Shown here piece after piece: positions 36,070 through 47,100 of a DNA stretch of 64,000 nucleotides. A program made the translations under genes and the position numbers. The notes beneath the pieces were generated by a model. It was not told the DNA's origin. It did no database searches and was given only the letters and a program-made list of their open reading frames with translations. The stretch is from Myoxocephalus aenaeus (lineage: Eukaryota; Chordata; Actinopteri; Perciformes; Cottidae). Position 1 is the first letter of the stretch. Each line of letters opens with the position of its first letter. The stretch is from assembly GCA_038501785.1 (NCBI GenBank), contig JBAMJR010000070.1, positions 818,501 to 882,500 of the forward strand. The letters run 5' to 3'.

Positions 36070-36690
36070 CTCTCACTCACGCACAGATTAGCTTTGTGGC
36101 ATTTTCAAACAGTGATTCTTTCACAGGCTCAATGGCCACTTTGCCTCACCTGGAGGAGCAAAATCTGACCTCTTGACCTTTCTTACGGGGATTGGCCCAT
36201 TTTCAGACAGAGGGCGAATTGTGTCGCAAACTGACACGGTAGTTTTCTTGTCTGGTCTTTTCACCATCATTTTCTTTCATAATGTTTGGCCTCAATAAAT
36301 ATATCAAAACTCATTATGGGGTTTTATACAAATATAAAACAAAATAGGCATATATAATTCATCTTAAATATGAGTCAATAGGTCAGGTCTGGTCTTTCCA
36401 TTTGATTTGATACATTTGATCTTAGCAGATCATTCATTTAATGTGTTAAACACACACTCCACATGAACATGCATGTTCCTTCTCCGTTTACCTCTGATTT
36501 TCAGCACTTGAAACATAATAATGTGAAGCATCACTGCTGTGCTACACCTTTGTAATATTAGGCCACTTAAAAAAGGGATAAGATACATATTTGTAAGTGA
36601 AGAGGGACTGCTACATCAAAGCTGGGAGAAGGAAATGAAGAGGGGATTTGATAAATAAATAAATGAATAAATAAACGCGATAAATGTACA
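33181..36690. other. Convergent spacer between tgif1 and dlgap1
   Basis: About 3.5 kb separate the 3' ends of the two convergent genes. It contains no recognisable exon. A longer dlgap1 3' UTR may extend into the right-hand part. Features seen are a GC-rich, low-repeat stretch near 33.97-34.3 kb (ccaccatggtgggccc, then ggggcccgcccctgcgg), AT-rich DNA after that, and the (AC)n array at 35991-36066. Confidence 0.6.
35991..36066. repeat. (AC)n microsatellite, about 76 bp
   Basis: A pure AC array of about 38 units, preceded by a CG-containing imperfect part (acgcacgtgtgcacgcgcg). Alternating purine-pyrimidine DNA with CG steps is prone to Z-form. Confidence 0.97.
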
Positions 36691-36696
36691 TTTATT
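36691..36696 (-). terminator. dlgap1: Candidate proximal dlgap1 polyadenylation signal
   Basis: TTTATT on the plus strand reads AATAAA on the minus strand, about 155 nt beyond the dlgap1 stop. It would give a short 3' UTR. DLGAP mRNAs often have long 3' UTRs, so a more distal site is also likely. Confidence 0.45.
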
Positions 36697-36851
36697 GTTC
36701 TTCTTCCATTGGGACTAATTCCACAGTGATCTGGGAAGTCCACAGAAAATGTGATTATGTTATGTTAGCACCCTAGCCTTACCATTCAGTGCTTTTAGTG
36801 TGTATGGAACAGTGTATCGGGCATGTGTGTGGGTACATGCATCTGTGTGTC

Positions 36852-37070
36852 TCATAGTCTGGTCTGAGCCTCTGGGATATAGATCTCGATACTGTCTGCG
36901 CTCTCTGTAGCAGAGCTCTGCCGAACCGACACGGCACGTTTGGCAGCTAGCAGGCGCTTGCGAGCCTCCAGACGCTGGCGCTCAGAGCTCTCCAGCGAGC
37001 GGTCCCTAGCCAGGGAAGGGTGGTGGCCCTTCAGGGGCTTCTTTGGCACAGGAGGGGGCATCCTTCTCTC
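36852..37070 (-). CDS. dlgap1: dlgap1 last coding exon (PDZ-ligand C-terminus)
   Basis: DLGAP1 (GKAP/SAPAP1) is a scaffold of excitatory postsynapses that links the guanylate-kinase domain of PSD-95 to Shank. This exon has 219 nt in phase 0: 72 residues and a stop. It starts after the acceptor tgtccag at 37071 with ERRMPPPVPKKP, a proline-rich stretch, continues with SLESSERQRLEARKRLLAAK, a basic helix, and ends DSIEIYIPEAQTRL. The terminal TRL is a class I PDZ ligand that binds the Shank PDZ domain. The ending is shared by all DLGAP paralogues. Assignment to DLGAP1 rests on the upstream exons and on tgif1 next door. Confidence 0.97.
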   Translation of the reverse strand, partial: ERRMPPPVPKKPLKGHHPSLARDRSLESSERQRLEARKRLLAAKRAVSVRQSSATESADSIEIYIPEAQTRL

Positions 37071-37595
37071 CTGGACAGGAAGGACAAAGTCTTAATGAAA
37101 GACCAGGGAGTCCTCATGGCCAGCTGCAGCTAAACACAGTAAGGAGCAACACAACTGCAGCCAGCTTGCGTAAGGGTTAGAAAGAGCGGTGGAGCTTTTG
37201 TCGGCATAATGTGCATGCAACTTTGATTAAGGTTATGGTTCACAGTGGCAGCCATTTGTGTGGGGTAAGCACGGCGGTGGCCATTGTCTGAGGTAAAAGT
37301 GACCATTGGAGACGGACAGGCCCCAACGGTGCATGGCAGGTAGTGTGGCTTCTCAAAAGCAGCTCACTGTCGACAACAAGATAAAACAAACACAAATACA
37401 AGTGGTGACGTCAGGCAGGCAACGTGACAGTATGCAACACATGTCTGCATGCTACAACAAAGCTTAGCGGTCAATCATTCAGTCTTACAATGTAAAGTAT
37501 ACAGCAATGACAGCAGATAGCATGCAGGTTAGTAAAGCATTCCAAAACTACATTTGAGACTAAATGGATTTGATATTGGTAATGTGTTTTTGCAC

Positions 37596-37748
37596 CTGGA
37601 TTTCTGGTGGGGTCAGAGGTTTCCAGTTGTTGGCTTTGAGTTGGTGGAGTTCATCAAACTTCAGGCTAATATTCTCGATAGACAGCTGGAGCATGTCCCA
37701 GAAACCTGCCAGGTCCTGGGAGATGGGCCGTGGGTTTGCATTTGGGTT
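37596..37748 (-). CDS. dlgap1: dlgap1 internal exon: GH1 domain, C-terminal part
   Basis: Exactly 51 codons, phase 0 at both ends, from acceptor gtgtaccag to donor CAG/GTGCAA. The translation NPNANPRPISQDLAGFWDML continues through QLSIENISLKFDELHQLKAN to NNWKPLTPPEIQ. This is the conserved C-terminal half of the DLGAP GH1 helical homology domain and closely follows mammalian DLGAP1. It joins in frame to EENL upstream and ERRMPPP downstream. The intron to the last exon is 525 bp. Confidence 0.96.
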
Positions 37749-38310
37749 CTGGTACACAAAAATGGATTATTCAAAAAGAACACACATAATATACAAACAT
37801 ATAATATGTATATGCTTATCACACATTTTTGGAAAGCGGCTGTTGCAATCCAACGACTCAGATTTGGCTTTCAAGTGAATGGAATGCATATTGAGGTTAT
37901 TTGACATATCAATGTGTCAGTCTGTCAAGTCTTTTATTCAATGTTGTCCACTGCTTCACAAACAATATGAATATAGACATATTCCAGTTCACAAATTGTA
38001 TTTATCTTGTTGTTATGATGGGTAAATTATACATCACAGGTAGTTAAAACATTTAGACATGCAAATACTTATGCAATAAAAAGCGTTTGGCATCTTCAAT
38101 ACAGATACACACACGAGACAGACTGTAGTTTTCACACAGCAAGTTCCATGTTTTGTATGTGAAGGACAGTAAGGGTGTGCAGAGGCACACTCTACACTAG
38201 TTGCATAGTAAATGAGCTCTGGTTTGTCCTGTCAGGATGATTTGTGCAGGATGATGTCAGTGTTGTGGGGGAGGGCTGGGGAAGCATGCAGAGGATGAGG
38301 TGACACATAC

Positions 38311-38402
38311 CAGATTCTCTTCACACAGCTCCCGGAACTGCTGGAACTTCTGGGACATCAGCAGCTGGGCACTCCCCACTGCACTGCGGATCTTCCCGAG
38401 GA
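38311..38402 (-). CDS. dlgap1: dlgap1 internal exon: GH1 domain, central part
   Basis: 92 nt. The first two bases complete an Ile codon with the upstream exon. It encodes LGKIRSAVGSAQLLMSQKFQ then QFRELCEENL, a strongly conserved helix of the GH1 domain. The acceptor is gtctttctgcag and the donor is AATCTG/GTATGT. The (CA)n stretch just beyond the acceptor (about 38417-38447) is intronic, as is the run of Cys/Val codons it produces. The flanking introns are 562 bp (downstream) and 1,190 bp (upstream). Confidence 0.96.
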
Positions 38403-38992
38403 CTGCAGAAAGACACAGACACACACACGCGCACACACACACACACAGAATTCCCAATGCAATTACTCACAGTACCGCATACTGCAGGCATGTTGCAGCA
38501 CTAGCAGAGAGGGCGCAATTGGGATGCAACAGAAAAGGATACGCTAGAGTCCTTTAATCTGTGCGTCTCAGAAACATAAATCCTTCAGGGAAATTAAATA
38601 ATTACAAAAATGCACTGAAATTCTAAATCCGAAGACGTGCAAAAATAGCATTCCCATATGAATACACAATTTAAAATATTTGCAGCATATAATACATGCT
38701 TTCATTGATGTCCTGTATCAAAAATAACCTTAAAAATCAAGCATATAGTTCCGAAAAGAACATACTATTACAGTATATTTCTCTCACAGTGCCTGTTCAG
38801 CGGACTGATAGACGAGATAAACAAGATTGTGCTGCATAACCTGACACCGTCAGTCGTATTGACTCACATATCCCTGTGGAGAGGAACTGTCAGTGCATAC
38901 ATTAGTGTGCGTGAAGAAAAATGGGATCAGAAACTGAGAGGAGGTGTAATGAATCTGCACTACAGATACACAGGCTTTTACTCCTTCAGGAT

Positions 38993-38994
<2 letters not shown>

Positions 38995-39024
<30 letters not shown>
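38995..39024. repeat. (GT)n microsatellite in dlgap1 intron
   Basis: About 15 GT units within the 1.19-kb intron between the 39593-40008 and 38311-38402 exons. Confidence 0.95.
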
Positions 39025-39026
<2 letters not shown>

Positions 39027-39592
39027 ACATGGTAGCGTGGGATCTGGGAAAACATAACCTTGAGACAGACTCCCTGTTCAGCATGTTCTGTGAGAGAATA
39101 TCTTGCCTGGAACCATAACAGCACACTAGCTGCATAAACAATGACATTTTCGGTAAGACTGGAAATCAGCTGTGCAGTACGGTCAGGTATAAATACAGTG
39201 CCTGCCTGCCCGAGGCTTATTTGCTCAGTCCGGTATGTGCATGTGAGTGTGTATGCATAAAACATATTTACATGTGTCTACAGACATGCTCTGCAGTGTG
39301 CATATTAGTGTTACATCAAGTTCAAATAATAGTTGCCTGGGGGAGCAGAGAGAGAAACCCCTTCACTGTGTTTGTGTGAGAGTTCATTATACAGTGTGTC
39401 TAAAGGACAGATGTGTGGCTGGGGCCAGCAGCGGCCTATTGATAAGTATGCACGGTATGTCAGTGGAGGCCAGAGGGCCCGAGACAGGAACAAGCAGCTA
39501 TTGTGGTCCAATATCATGAATATCAGCACCCTCCAAGTCAGAGGAGAGGAGAGGATGATCATCTTGGCATTAAGCTCCATGAGTCAACTCAC

Positions 39593-40008
39593 TCTCATCA
39601 GGCAGCTCATTCTCCATCACATCCTGCTCCATCTGTCGACACCAGCCCTCCATACGCTCCGTCTCAGCCTGCAGCAACTTGAGGAACCAGCGGCCGTCAG
39701 GGGGGCACACCGATCGGCCGACAGCCTGCAGAGCCTCCACCTCTGGCTCCGGCACACTGTCCATCCAAGGGTCTGGAGGGGGCAGGATTGAGGGGTCGAA
39801 CCCCACCTCCCCGTAGTCGTCGGCGGCACAAGCGTGGTAGTGGTTCCCCGAGCCCTGGATGCTGACTGTGGAAGAGGCGGCATCGCGGGAAAGCTGCCGC
39901 GGCATGGTGGCAAAGTAACGCGGCGGAAGCTCTGGGCCGTCTGATGGGTCGTCGAGGTCGGCCTGCACCGCCGTGGTTACGCTGTTGGAGCGGGTCATCC
40001 TGCGGTAA
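39593..40008 (-). CDS. dlgap1: dlgap1 internal exon: start of GH1 domain
   Basis: 416 nt: one base completing a Cys codon, 138 codons, and one base starting an Ile codon. It begins YRRMTRSNSVTTAVQADLDD and contains RQLSRDAASSTVSIQGSGNH followed by YHACAADD. It then enters the GH1 homology domain at FDPSILPPPDPWMDSV, with RDG-type WFLKLLQAETERMEGW further on. These blocks match DLGAP1 closely and DLGAP2-4 less well. The acceptor is ttcctctcctag and the donor is GAGA/GTGAGT. The intron upstream (40009-43618) is 3.6 kb and holds the (CA)n, (TA)n and (CT)n arrays listed here. Confidence 0.97.
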
Positions 40009-40309
40009 CTAGGAGAGGAAGCAGAAACACACTTTTTGTTGTGATTGATTACAGACAAATTGTATACTAATACCACATTATCGTCTCCTTTTAGCAGTAA
40101 TTATGATGAATTGTTTACACACAGTTCTTGGAGGTGATCCCAGTAATTGAAATGATCACAGCAATTTCATCACTGATAGCGGTGAACAGCTTTTGTCGTG
40201 TGGAACGTCCTTTGTGTGTGTGTTTTGTCACCTGGCTCTTTCAGAAGCAACAGAGTATGCAGTCGTCCGTGGCACCACAAGCCCTGCTCTGGTGCTGATG
40301 CACAAACAG

Positions 40310-40325
40310 CACACACTCACACCCA

Positions 40326-40358
<33 letters not shown>
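40310..40358. repeat. (CA)n microsatellite
   Basis: An imperfect start (cacactcacacccacaccc) followed by a pure CA array of about 14 units, in a dlgap1 intron. Confidence 0.93.
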
Positions 40359-40360
<2 letters not shown>

Positions 40361-42105
40361 GGGAACCCTCCCTACAGCTGTGTGTGCCATGTCGTATTTG
40401 GCTCAGAGGCTTTGTGCTGCTGTCGGACAACCTTTGCCAAGTCCCTCCACACTACGTGCAACAGCAGAGACACACACACACACATGTACAAAGATTAAAT
40501 CAACCCACACAGACAGTATGCTATGTTCTATAGAGCAGCTCGCCACCCTAGTAATGAATGGAACACCAGAGGGACATTGGTGTTGAGGTTAGGGTGGATG
40601 AGACTTGGGTGATTGGAGGAACCAGTGGTCTAATCACTGCAGGATTACCACTCAAATTGGTACATGACTCAAAGCACATATTGTATTAACACATACAAAA
40701 ATGTGCCAGGGCTCAAACAAGAGATACACTTTGCTCAGCATACATGAAGACACAAATGAAGAGCGAATAAAAGCGGAAGAGTGCACATTTGAAGTCATCC
40801 CATATGTCTTCATGCTAACTTTAAAATACCAAGCATTCCTCGTCTGACTGTTACCTATACATGTGTAGGTTTACATATGCTACTATTTTGCAGTCAATAA
40901 ACAGGAAACTCAATTTTGCCAAGCCAGAAAAAAAAGATTGACTTGCCAGCCTGCGAGCTGTACTCTGATCCAAACATGCCCACAGTCCTCTCTCACGTGA
41001 ACCTCAGCTTGACCTGCCTGCAGCGCGACACACACAAATGATCATAGCTCCATCATGTCTGCCTCGGCCCGTCTCCGGACGCACACTCCTCCTCGAAGCT
41101 ACCCATTCATCTCGAACCTCCCCTTTTCTCATTCATCTCTTTTCTTCCGTGAACAGAAAAAGAGAGAGCAAGAACAAGGGAGTGACTTCGGCAGGATCAA
41201 ACAGTGTGTGTGTGTGTGCTTTATGTGTACATGCAAGCAAGCCCGTGAGTGTGAGTGTGTGTGAAGAGCAGTTAAAGAGTAACTCCTCCGAGCAGGTGTT
41301 CAGTTCTAATGACCTCAGCCTGCTTTCTATCAGCCTGCTAACAACTTCCTGCAGGGGCAGAGACGGACAAGGCCAAACACAGCCCAGACAGAAAGACAGA
41401 CGTATCAATAGACAGAAGGCAAAAGAACAAGGAAGTGCATTTAAAGAGTGCATTTAAAGAGAAACGGCATTTAAAGAGAAAAATGACTGTAAAATGTCAG
41501 GAAGGTATGCAGGAGAAAATAAAAGCACATATACAAATGCTGAAAGTCCATGTTCTCATTACATTCATGTGGCGAACATGATGGAAAGTTGTAAATCACA
41601 ACATAGGTGGAGTCTTGCATTCCTTATGCTGCAGCTTTTGGAGAGCACCGAAACCTTGAGGTTTGTGTTTTAAATTGTATTCACTTTCCTCTCAACTGCA
41701 CAGAACATGAGAACATACTGAAGCCTCTATAAACAAACAGCCTGATGATTTATTTGGGAAAGATGTGCCGGAACAAGCTGAGAGAGATATGTTGGATGAT
41801 AGAAAACACATTTTTGACATTTAACATTGCATATGAGAGGCTCCTTCTTTGTTTGTCTTCTGCCAGTAATGACAAACCTCCAGTGAGTTAGGACGAAAAT
41901 AAAAAGACAGGGAGGTCTAGCTGTCCCTTCCATTGATTTTTCAAGGTGGCTGTGCATATGGTTTAGTCAGAGGACCATGAGCAATGCCCCACTTCCCCTG
42001 TGACCACAAAGCCTTTTGGCGATCACCAATCCCAGAACCTAACCTTGCGAGGCCCTAAAAGTAATCGGGATTGTGATCAAATGAAGTTACTCTATACATA
42101 CAGAA

Positions 42106-42127
42106 ATATATATATATATATATATAT
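42106..42127. repeat. (TA)n array, palindromic
   Basis: About 11 TA units flanked by gaaa and tttc, so the whole stretch from 42104 to about 42130 is a self-complementary palindrome that could extrude as a hairpin. Confidence 0.9.
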
Positions 42128-42330
42128 TTCTTTTTAAGTTGACTTTTTACATCTTTGAGAGAAAAATTCGATACATAAATAGATTTGTTTTAATCTCTCA
42201 ACATTTCATAATAGAAAGAAGTCTGTGAAAGATAAACATGCTCTTTAACAGCTCTCTCCCACTCCCTCTCACTTAATCCTAGTTCAAACAGCGAGGTGAG
42301 GTTATGACCTGCGACTGCTGCATATAAAGA

Positions 42331-42355
<25 letters not shown>
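42331..42355. repeat. (CT)n microsatellite
   Basis: About 12 CT units in a dlgap1 intron. On the transcribed (minus) strand it reads GA. Confidence 0.92.
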
Positions 42356-42364
<9 letters not shown>

Positions 42365-42499
42365 AACACACATACACTCACACAAACAGACACAGACACA
42401 AATAAGGCAGTTTGAGCACTGGAGCGAGCCTGTAGGAGTTTGGCACTCTCGCTGTCTGGGAAACTAATGTAGGGGGCAGCATGCCCAGACCTCCCAGGT

Positions 42500-42540
42500 A
42501 CACACACACACACGCACACACACACACACACACACGCACA
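42500..42540. repeat. (CA)n microsatellite with CG interruptions
   Basis: About 20 dinucleotide units, with CACG steps at both ends, in a dlgap1 intron. Confidence 0.92.
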
Positions 42541-43618
42541 TGCATGGACCAACACACACAGATGCAAGCGAACAGGTAAACAATCAAAACATGCACTCAC
42601 AAAAATACCCTCCCACCTCCTCCAAACATTAACCAGAGAAATGCACAAGCTGCAGTGCTGCATAAGATCCAAGCCCCCGCAGACTAGAAGGTGTATGGGT
42701 GAGTTAATATTTGGCTTGGCAACCCCGGGAAACTCAGAGCTTGGTCACTCAGCTGAGACCTCCCCTTTCAGAAAGCCCCTCGCATTCCCTGACACTGTGT
42801 AAGTGTGTGTGTTTTAAAGTGTGGGACTCAGCCCTCACTGTGACCTTTGAATAAAGGTGATGTCTCTTTGAATCCCCGAAGCATGCCTTGGCTACAGCAG
42901 GAAACCAGTACCGTGGCTACGTTTGTCACCTTGCCTCACCAAACAGAAGGTCACTGTTTTGACAGCGTAAACGAAAGCAGACAAAGAAACCAAATAAATG
43001 CCTGCGTCTCCCACCAGAGGCCTCGATAAGCCTAAAGTGCAATGTGAGCTAATGGAAACAGCATGCACACTAGGCTGCTTCTCCTCAGACTGGGAACATG
43101 TTGCAGAACGAGAGAATGTATAGCTAACAGCACAGCGGTCTCTCAGTGCTCTCAGAACTAAACAAACCCAATAAAACTCCCTCCCTTTTTTTTCTCTCTC
43201 TCTCTCTCTCCCTCCCTCCCTTCTTCCCTCCCACACATGCGCAAAACACACACACACACAGCCTCAAAGTAGCCTGAATCACAATGACTGGAGCAACAGA
43301 TGGCTGTCAACTCACCCCCTCCACCTTCCCAGCTCCATGCACAACATCCTTTGGCCCAGCTGTCACTTGCGGGCCCCTGGCTGAGGGGGCTCTGACGCCA
43401 ACCTCCCCTGATCTGGGGACAGCTGCTGCAGGAAAGCCAGAGCAGGGGGGCACAGGCTTTGCAGCACACTACAAACTTCTCCCTGCCTCCACAGGTCCTC
43501 TTCCTCTTCCTGCTCCTGCTATCTCTGCCTCATCCCTCCCATCAGACTCATCCAGTTTCACTTTTACAACCTCCTTCTCTCTCTCTCTCTCTCTCTATCT
43601 CTTTCTCTCTTTACTCAC

Positions 43619-43698
43619 CATCGCTCATCCTCCACCTGAATTCCTATCGACTGGAATTTAGACTGCTCCTCCGTCGGCCCTCCTTCCTCTGGGTCCAC
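43619..43698 (-). CDS. dlgap1: dlgap1 80-nt internal exon with dynein-light-chain motifs
   Basis: Lies between acceptor ctcctcttag (ending 43699) and donor TG/GTGAGT (43618). It reads VDPEEGGPTEEQ then SKFQSIGIQVEDER plus two bases TG. The exon starts in phase 0 and leaves two bases, which pair with the first base of the 39593-40008 exon to make Cys. This matches the mammalian DLGAP1 segment VDDAEEP...KFQSVGVQVEEEKC. It completes one dynein-light-chain (LC8/DYNLL)-type motif begun upstream (SIGIQ/VD) and contains a second one (QSIGIQVED). LC8 binding by GKAP links the scaffold to dynein and myosin V. Because 80 is not a multiple of three, skipping would shift the frame, so it should be constitutive. 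The exon is too short to appear as a conventional open frame. Confidence 0.93.
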
Positions 43699-43774
43699 CT
43701 AAGAGGAGGGGAGAAACTGTCAAACTGCAAGCCAGAGTTGTTCTTTAGAACTGAACACAGGCTCGTCCACAAAC
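43699..43774 (-). other. dlgap1: 76-bp dlgap1 mini-intron
   Basis: The intron between the 43775-44160 and 43619-43698 exons is only 76 bp, near the lower size limit for vertebrate splicing. The donor GTTTGT is weak. The acceptor tract (tttctcccctcctcttag) is strong. Confidence 0.85.
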
Positions 43775-44160
43775 CTGGATCCCTATGGAGAGGCACTTGC
43801 GGAGCGCTTCCCTCTGCGCCTTGCTGTCTGTGGAGACGTGCGCGACGGCAGAGGTGGTGGCGGTGGCAGTGATGGTGATTGTGCTGTTGGTGACATGCTG
43901 GCTGGCTGGGCCGTGCACCTGCGCGTTAGCCGCCTCGATGGCTGCCGTCAGGGCCTTCATGCTGTCGATGCTCTCCGTGGAGTTGGACAGGCCCGGCTGG
44001 GAGCTGATGCCCGTCCGCGTGCCGGAGCCCCCGTCCATGTAGGCGTCCTGAGCGGACTCGGTGCTGCTCTGTGCCGTGATGGATATGAAGGGTTTGGACG
44101 GGGTGGTCCGTGGTGGGACCGGGGGAGGCGTCTTCTTGTAGGTGGTGATGCATGATGACA
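43775..44160 (-). CDS. dlgap1: dlgap1 internal exon: proline-rich linker
   Basis: 386 nt: two bases completing a Val codon, then 128 codons, ending phase 0 at SIGIQ with donor GTTTGT. It reads SSCITTYKKTPPPVPPRTT, then SKPFISITAQSSTESAQDAY, and later SNSTESIDSMKALTAAIEAA. These blocks are almost identical to mammalian DLGAP1 and identify the paralogue with confidence. The PPPVPPR stretch is an SH3-type ligand. The segment NSTITITATATTSAV is a low-complexity linker. The acceptor is cccctccctgcag at 44161. This is the most 5' dlgap1 exon I can recognise. The N-terminal half, with the PSD-95-binding repeats, must lie beyond 64 kb. Confidence 0.97.
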
Positions 44161-47100
44161 CTGCAGGGAGGGGACAGAGAAAGATGAAAAGTATGAATAA
44201 AAGTATACATCTAAAAAATCTCTTCAATAAAAGTTAAGTTTAAACGACAACTATTTTCCACAGGAAGTTCAGCTCACTCGTAACAGGGAGTGTAAGAGGA
44301 GGAGAAGGAGAATAGAGCCTGTTTACATTTTCTTCTGTGGCTCTGGAGGAAGCGGTCTAAACTCTGGGAAAATAACCAAAATAATGTTATAGTGACATCA
44401 TCAGTGTCGTCTCAGATTGGACTTGCAACTTAACATTTCAAATTGAAAACCTGCATTACAAACTGGGCATTTCGGAGGCAGGGTTGAGTTGCATTATAAG
44501 ATTATTTATTTTTTAAATTAGACCCATTCTTGAAACTAAAACTCTGGATATCTTAAGTGCTGCAATTTCAACTATTCTCTTTGTTTTAAAATCTGTCTTG
44601 TGTGAGATCCCCACCTTTATAGAAGTGCAATTACTAAATCATTGAAATACACCTTTAATGATCCTTATTTGTGATTTGGATAGCAAATAATGACAATAAA
44701 GAAAAGCATAATTCCAATACGTAGTGAGAACAACATATGGGGGATATTTAACTACATGGCAGAAGTTAGTAGAGATTAGTGAATTAAAGTAGTGTTATGC
44801 AACATATTGTATAAATAATAGATTACATATAGATTAATGACCAGAGAGGAAAAATACCCTGACAGTTAACCACAAGGTCTTAGGTCCCTGTGTTGGAGTC
44901 AACATGGACAGTAGATTAGGGGCAACTTTAACAAATCAGAGCCTCGTCTAGTAATAGGATTAGTATGTCAGCCACTTGACCCACTGATCTAGATGGTTAA
45001 GCCCTCTACGCACTTACTGTCCACATCCAGAACAATTTAATGTTGCAGAAAGTAGCCCTGCGTGCTTGTGTGCCTTGCTGTTGTTTGCGTGCATAGTTGC
45101 ACAGAAGTTAAATTCAATTTCTGATAAAGCACAGAAGTTAAATTATATTGTAGAAGACAGCTAGAGAGCTTAGTGCACTCCAAATGCTTTGCATTAGATC
45201 CAAGCAAATATATATTAAAAAGCATCATAGTACTGCTCAGGCCCACTCTCCCTCTCAGGTTACAGCTAAAGGTTCTGCCTAGACAATGAAGCCTCTCACA
45301 CACTGACTCCGGAGTCTGGATATAGAAACATGCCAACAGGCAAAAAACATAAAGAAAGACAAAAACAGCCGCCTCCTAACTACATTATGCTTCTGAATCT
45401 CCTTCCTGGCTTGGTGCTGTCATCAAAACTAGGTCTCTCTCTCTCTCTGCTCCGCACCAAAAGTAGGACACCGGGTTTCCTGGATCCCGTTTTAATCCAT
45501 ACAAAAGACAAACATCCTACCGCGGAGAGATCGCTGTGTATCTCTTTGTGTGCGGCAGATAACTGTTGCCAGACACACCCAGCACGAGCAGCCATGTCTT
45601 AAACTATTAGATGTTGTTTGCCTTGTTTCTTGCCATCTCATTGACAGCTACAGATGGGCCCTAACAATAATATTGGGGGTGAACAGAGGGCTGACTTCAT
45701 CCTCTGGGTTTGTCAGAGTCATCCACCGCTCTGCACCCACCCTCCTGCTGCCTCGCCAGCAGTGATTGGATGATCCCAGACGAGATTTCTGTCAGGTTTT
45801 GACAAGCTGGAAAGTCCTCAGACAGGATGAACGCTGCGCTGAGATGAGATCACAGTTGCTTAGAGGAGTGCCTTTGATGGTGAGGTAGCAAACCACAAGA
45901 AAGACAAAAGGAGATGACTTACTGTATTTCCTTCTACAGCTAAATGTCATATGTTTAGGGAGAACCTGTATATGCAGGAGTGATATGCCGCAGACATCCG
46001 AGCATGTCGCGATACGCAGCACTGTCTCAACTTTTCACAGATGTCGAGGGAATATGATCGACGTCCAGGGCTAAGCTTCAGAAAGGTCACAGAGTAAAGA
46101 CCCACAGGAGGACAAAAAATACACAGTGAACACACATGCACTCACACAGAGGGAGACGGGGCGAGGTCCTGCCCCTATCAGGCGTGGAGGTTCAAAGGAT
46201 AGAATGTCAGCCCCTTTCAGAGCTTCTATCCCCTGAAGTCATCTAAAAGTCACAGTTGTGCGTGGGTGTGTGTGTGTGCGCGCGCCCCTATCAGGCCCAG
46301 AGAAGGGTTAAAGAACAGAGGGTTTTCATCCGCTCAATAAAGCGCTGTATGAAACAGGAGACGACGCGCCACGTCCCACCTAGCTGTCACTGCGAGAGCC
46401 AGACACGCCGAGAATGACAGGGGGTTTTGAACGCCAAGACAGGTTAAGTAAACAAACTCAGGAGTCGGGAACATGCCCACACACAAATGTATTTGCACAC
46501 TGGCCTACAGCCATGCACACGGAGGAACACAAATAACATTGACACAACCCAGCTCAACGTTTCAACCTCTCCACATCAAGGGAGACCACAGGTTTCCTGC
46601 CACTGATATGCTCTCCATTCATCAGGAGCCGTTGTCAACAGTGACTTGGCTCATGCGACTTGGACGCAAGTGTGTGTAAAGATGCGTCATCAAACATTGA
46701 GCAAAGTAAATGGATTTGAGTTCCTTCGTGAGGAAAAACTTCAAAGAAACTAAGTGAATTTAATTCCTGCCCGTCTGTCAATAGGGAGGCGAAAGCTGAC
46801 CAAAACAACCGTCCTGATAAAACAGCAGCCAAGTTTCCAGTTGCCACAGAAATGATAAGAACATAGTTTGATCCTCCTGCAGCCATGAACGCATTAGACA
46901 GCTACACAGCTCGGACCTCCCACGCACACAGACAGTCAAGGACAAAGTGGAGTAGAAATGTGACGCAGGATTCCACCAGACCCTCAAGAAGGAATGTGGA
47001 AAACTCTCTGCACCAACCACAAATACACACCGACGAGCAGACAAAAAAAGTTTTTTCTGTCAATCCATGATATCAGGTTAGTGGAGCTTTAATCACAGAA

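Larger units (their letters stand above)
40009..43618 (-). other. dlgap1: dlgap1 intron (3.6 kb)
   Basis: The largest fully contained dlgap1 intron. Simple repeats at 40310-40358 (CA), 42106-42127 (TA), 42331-42355 (CT), 42500-42540 (CA), 43195-43210 (CT) and 43577-43600 (CT) dominate it. No further exon with both splice sites and a DLGAP-like translation was found inside. Confidence 0.8.
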
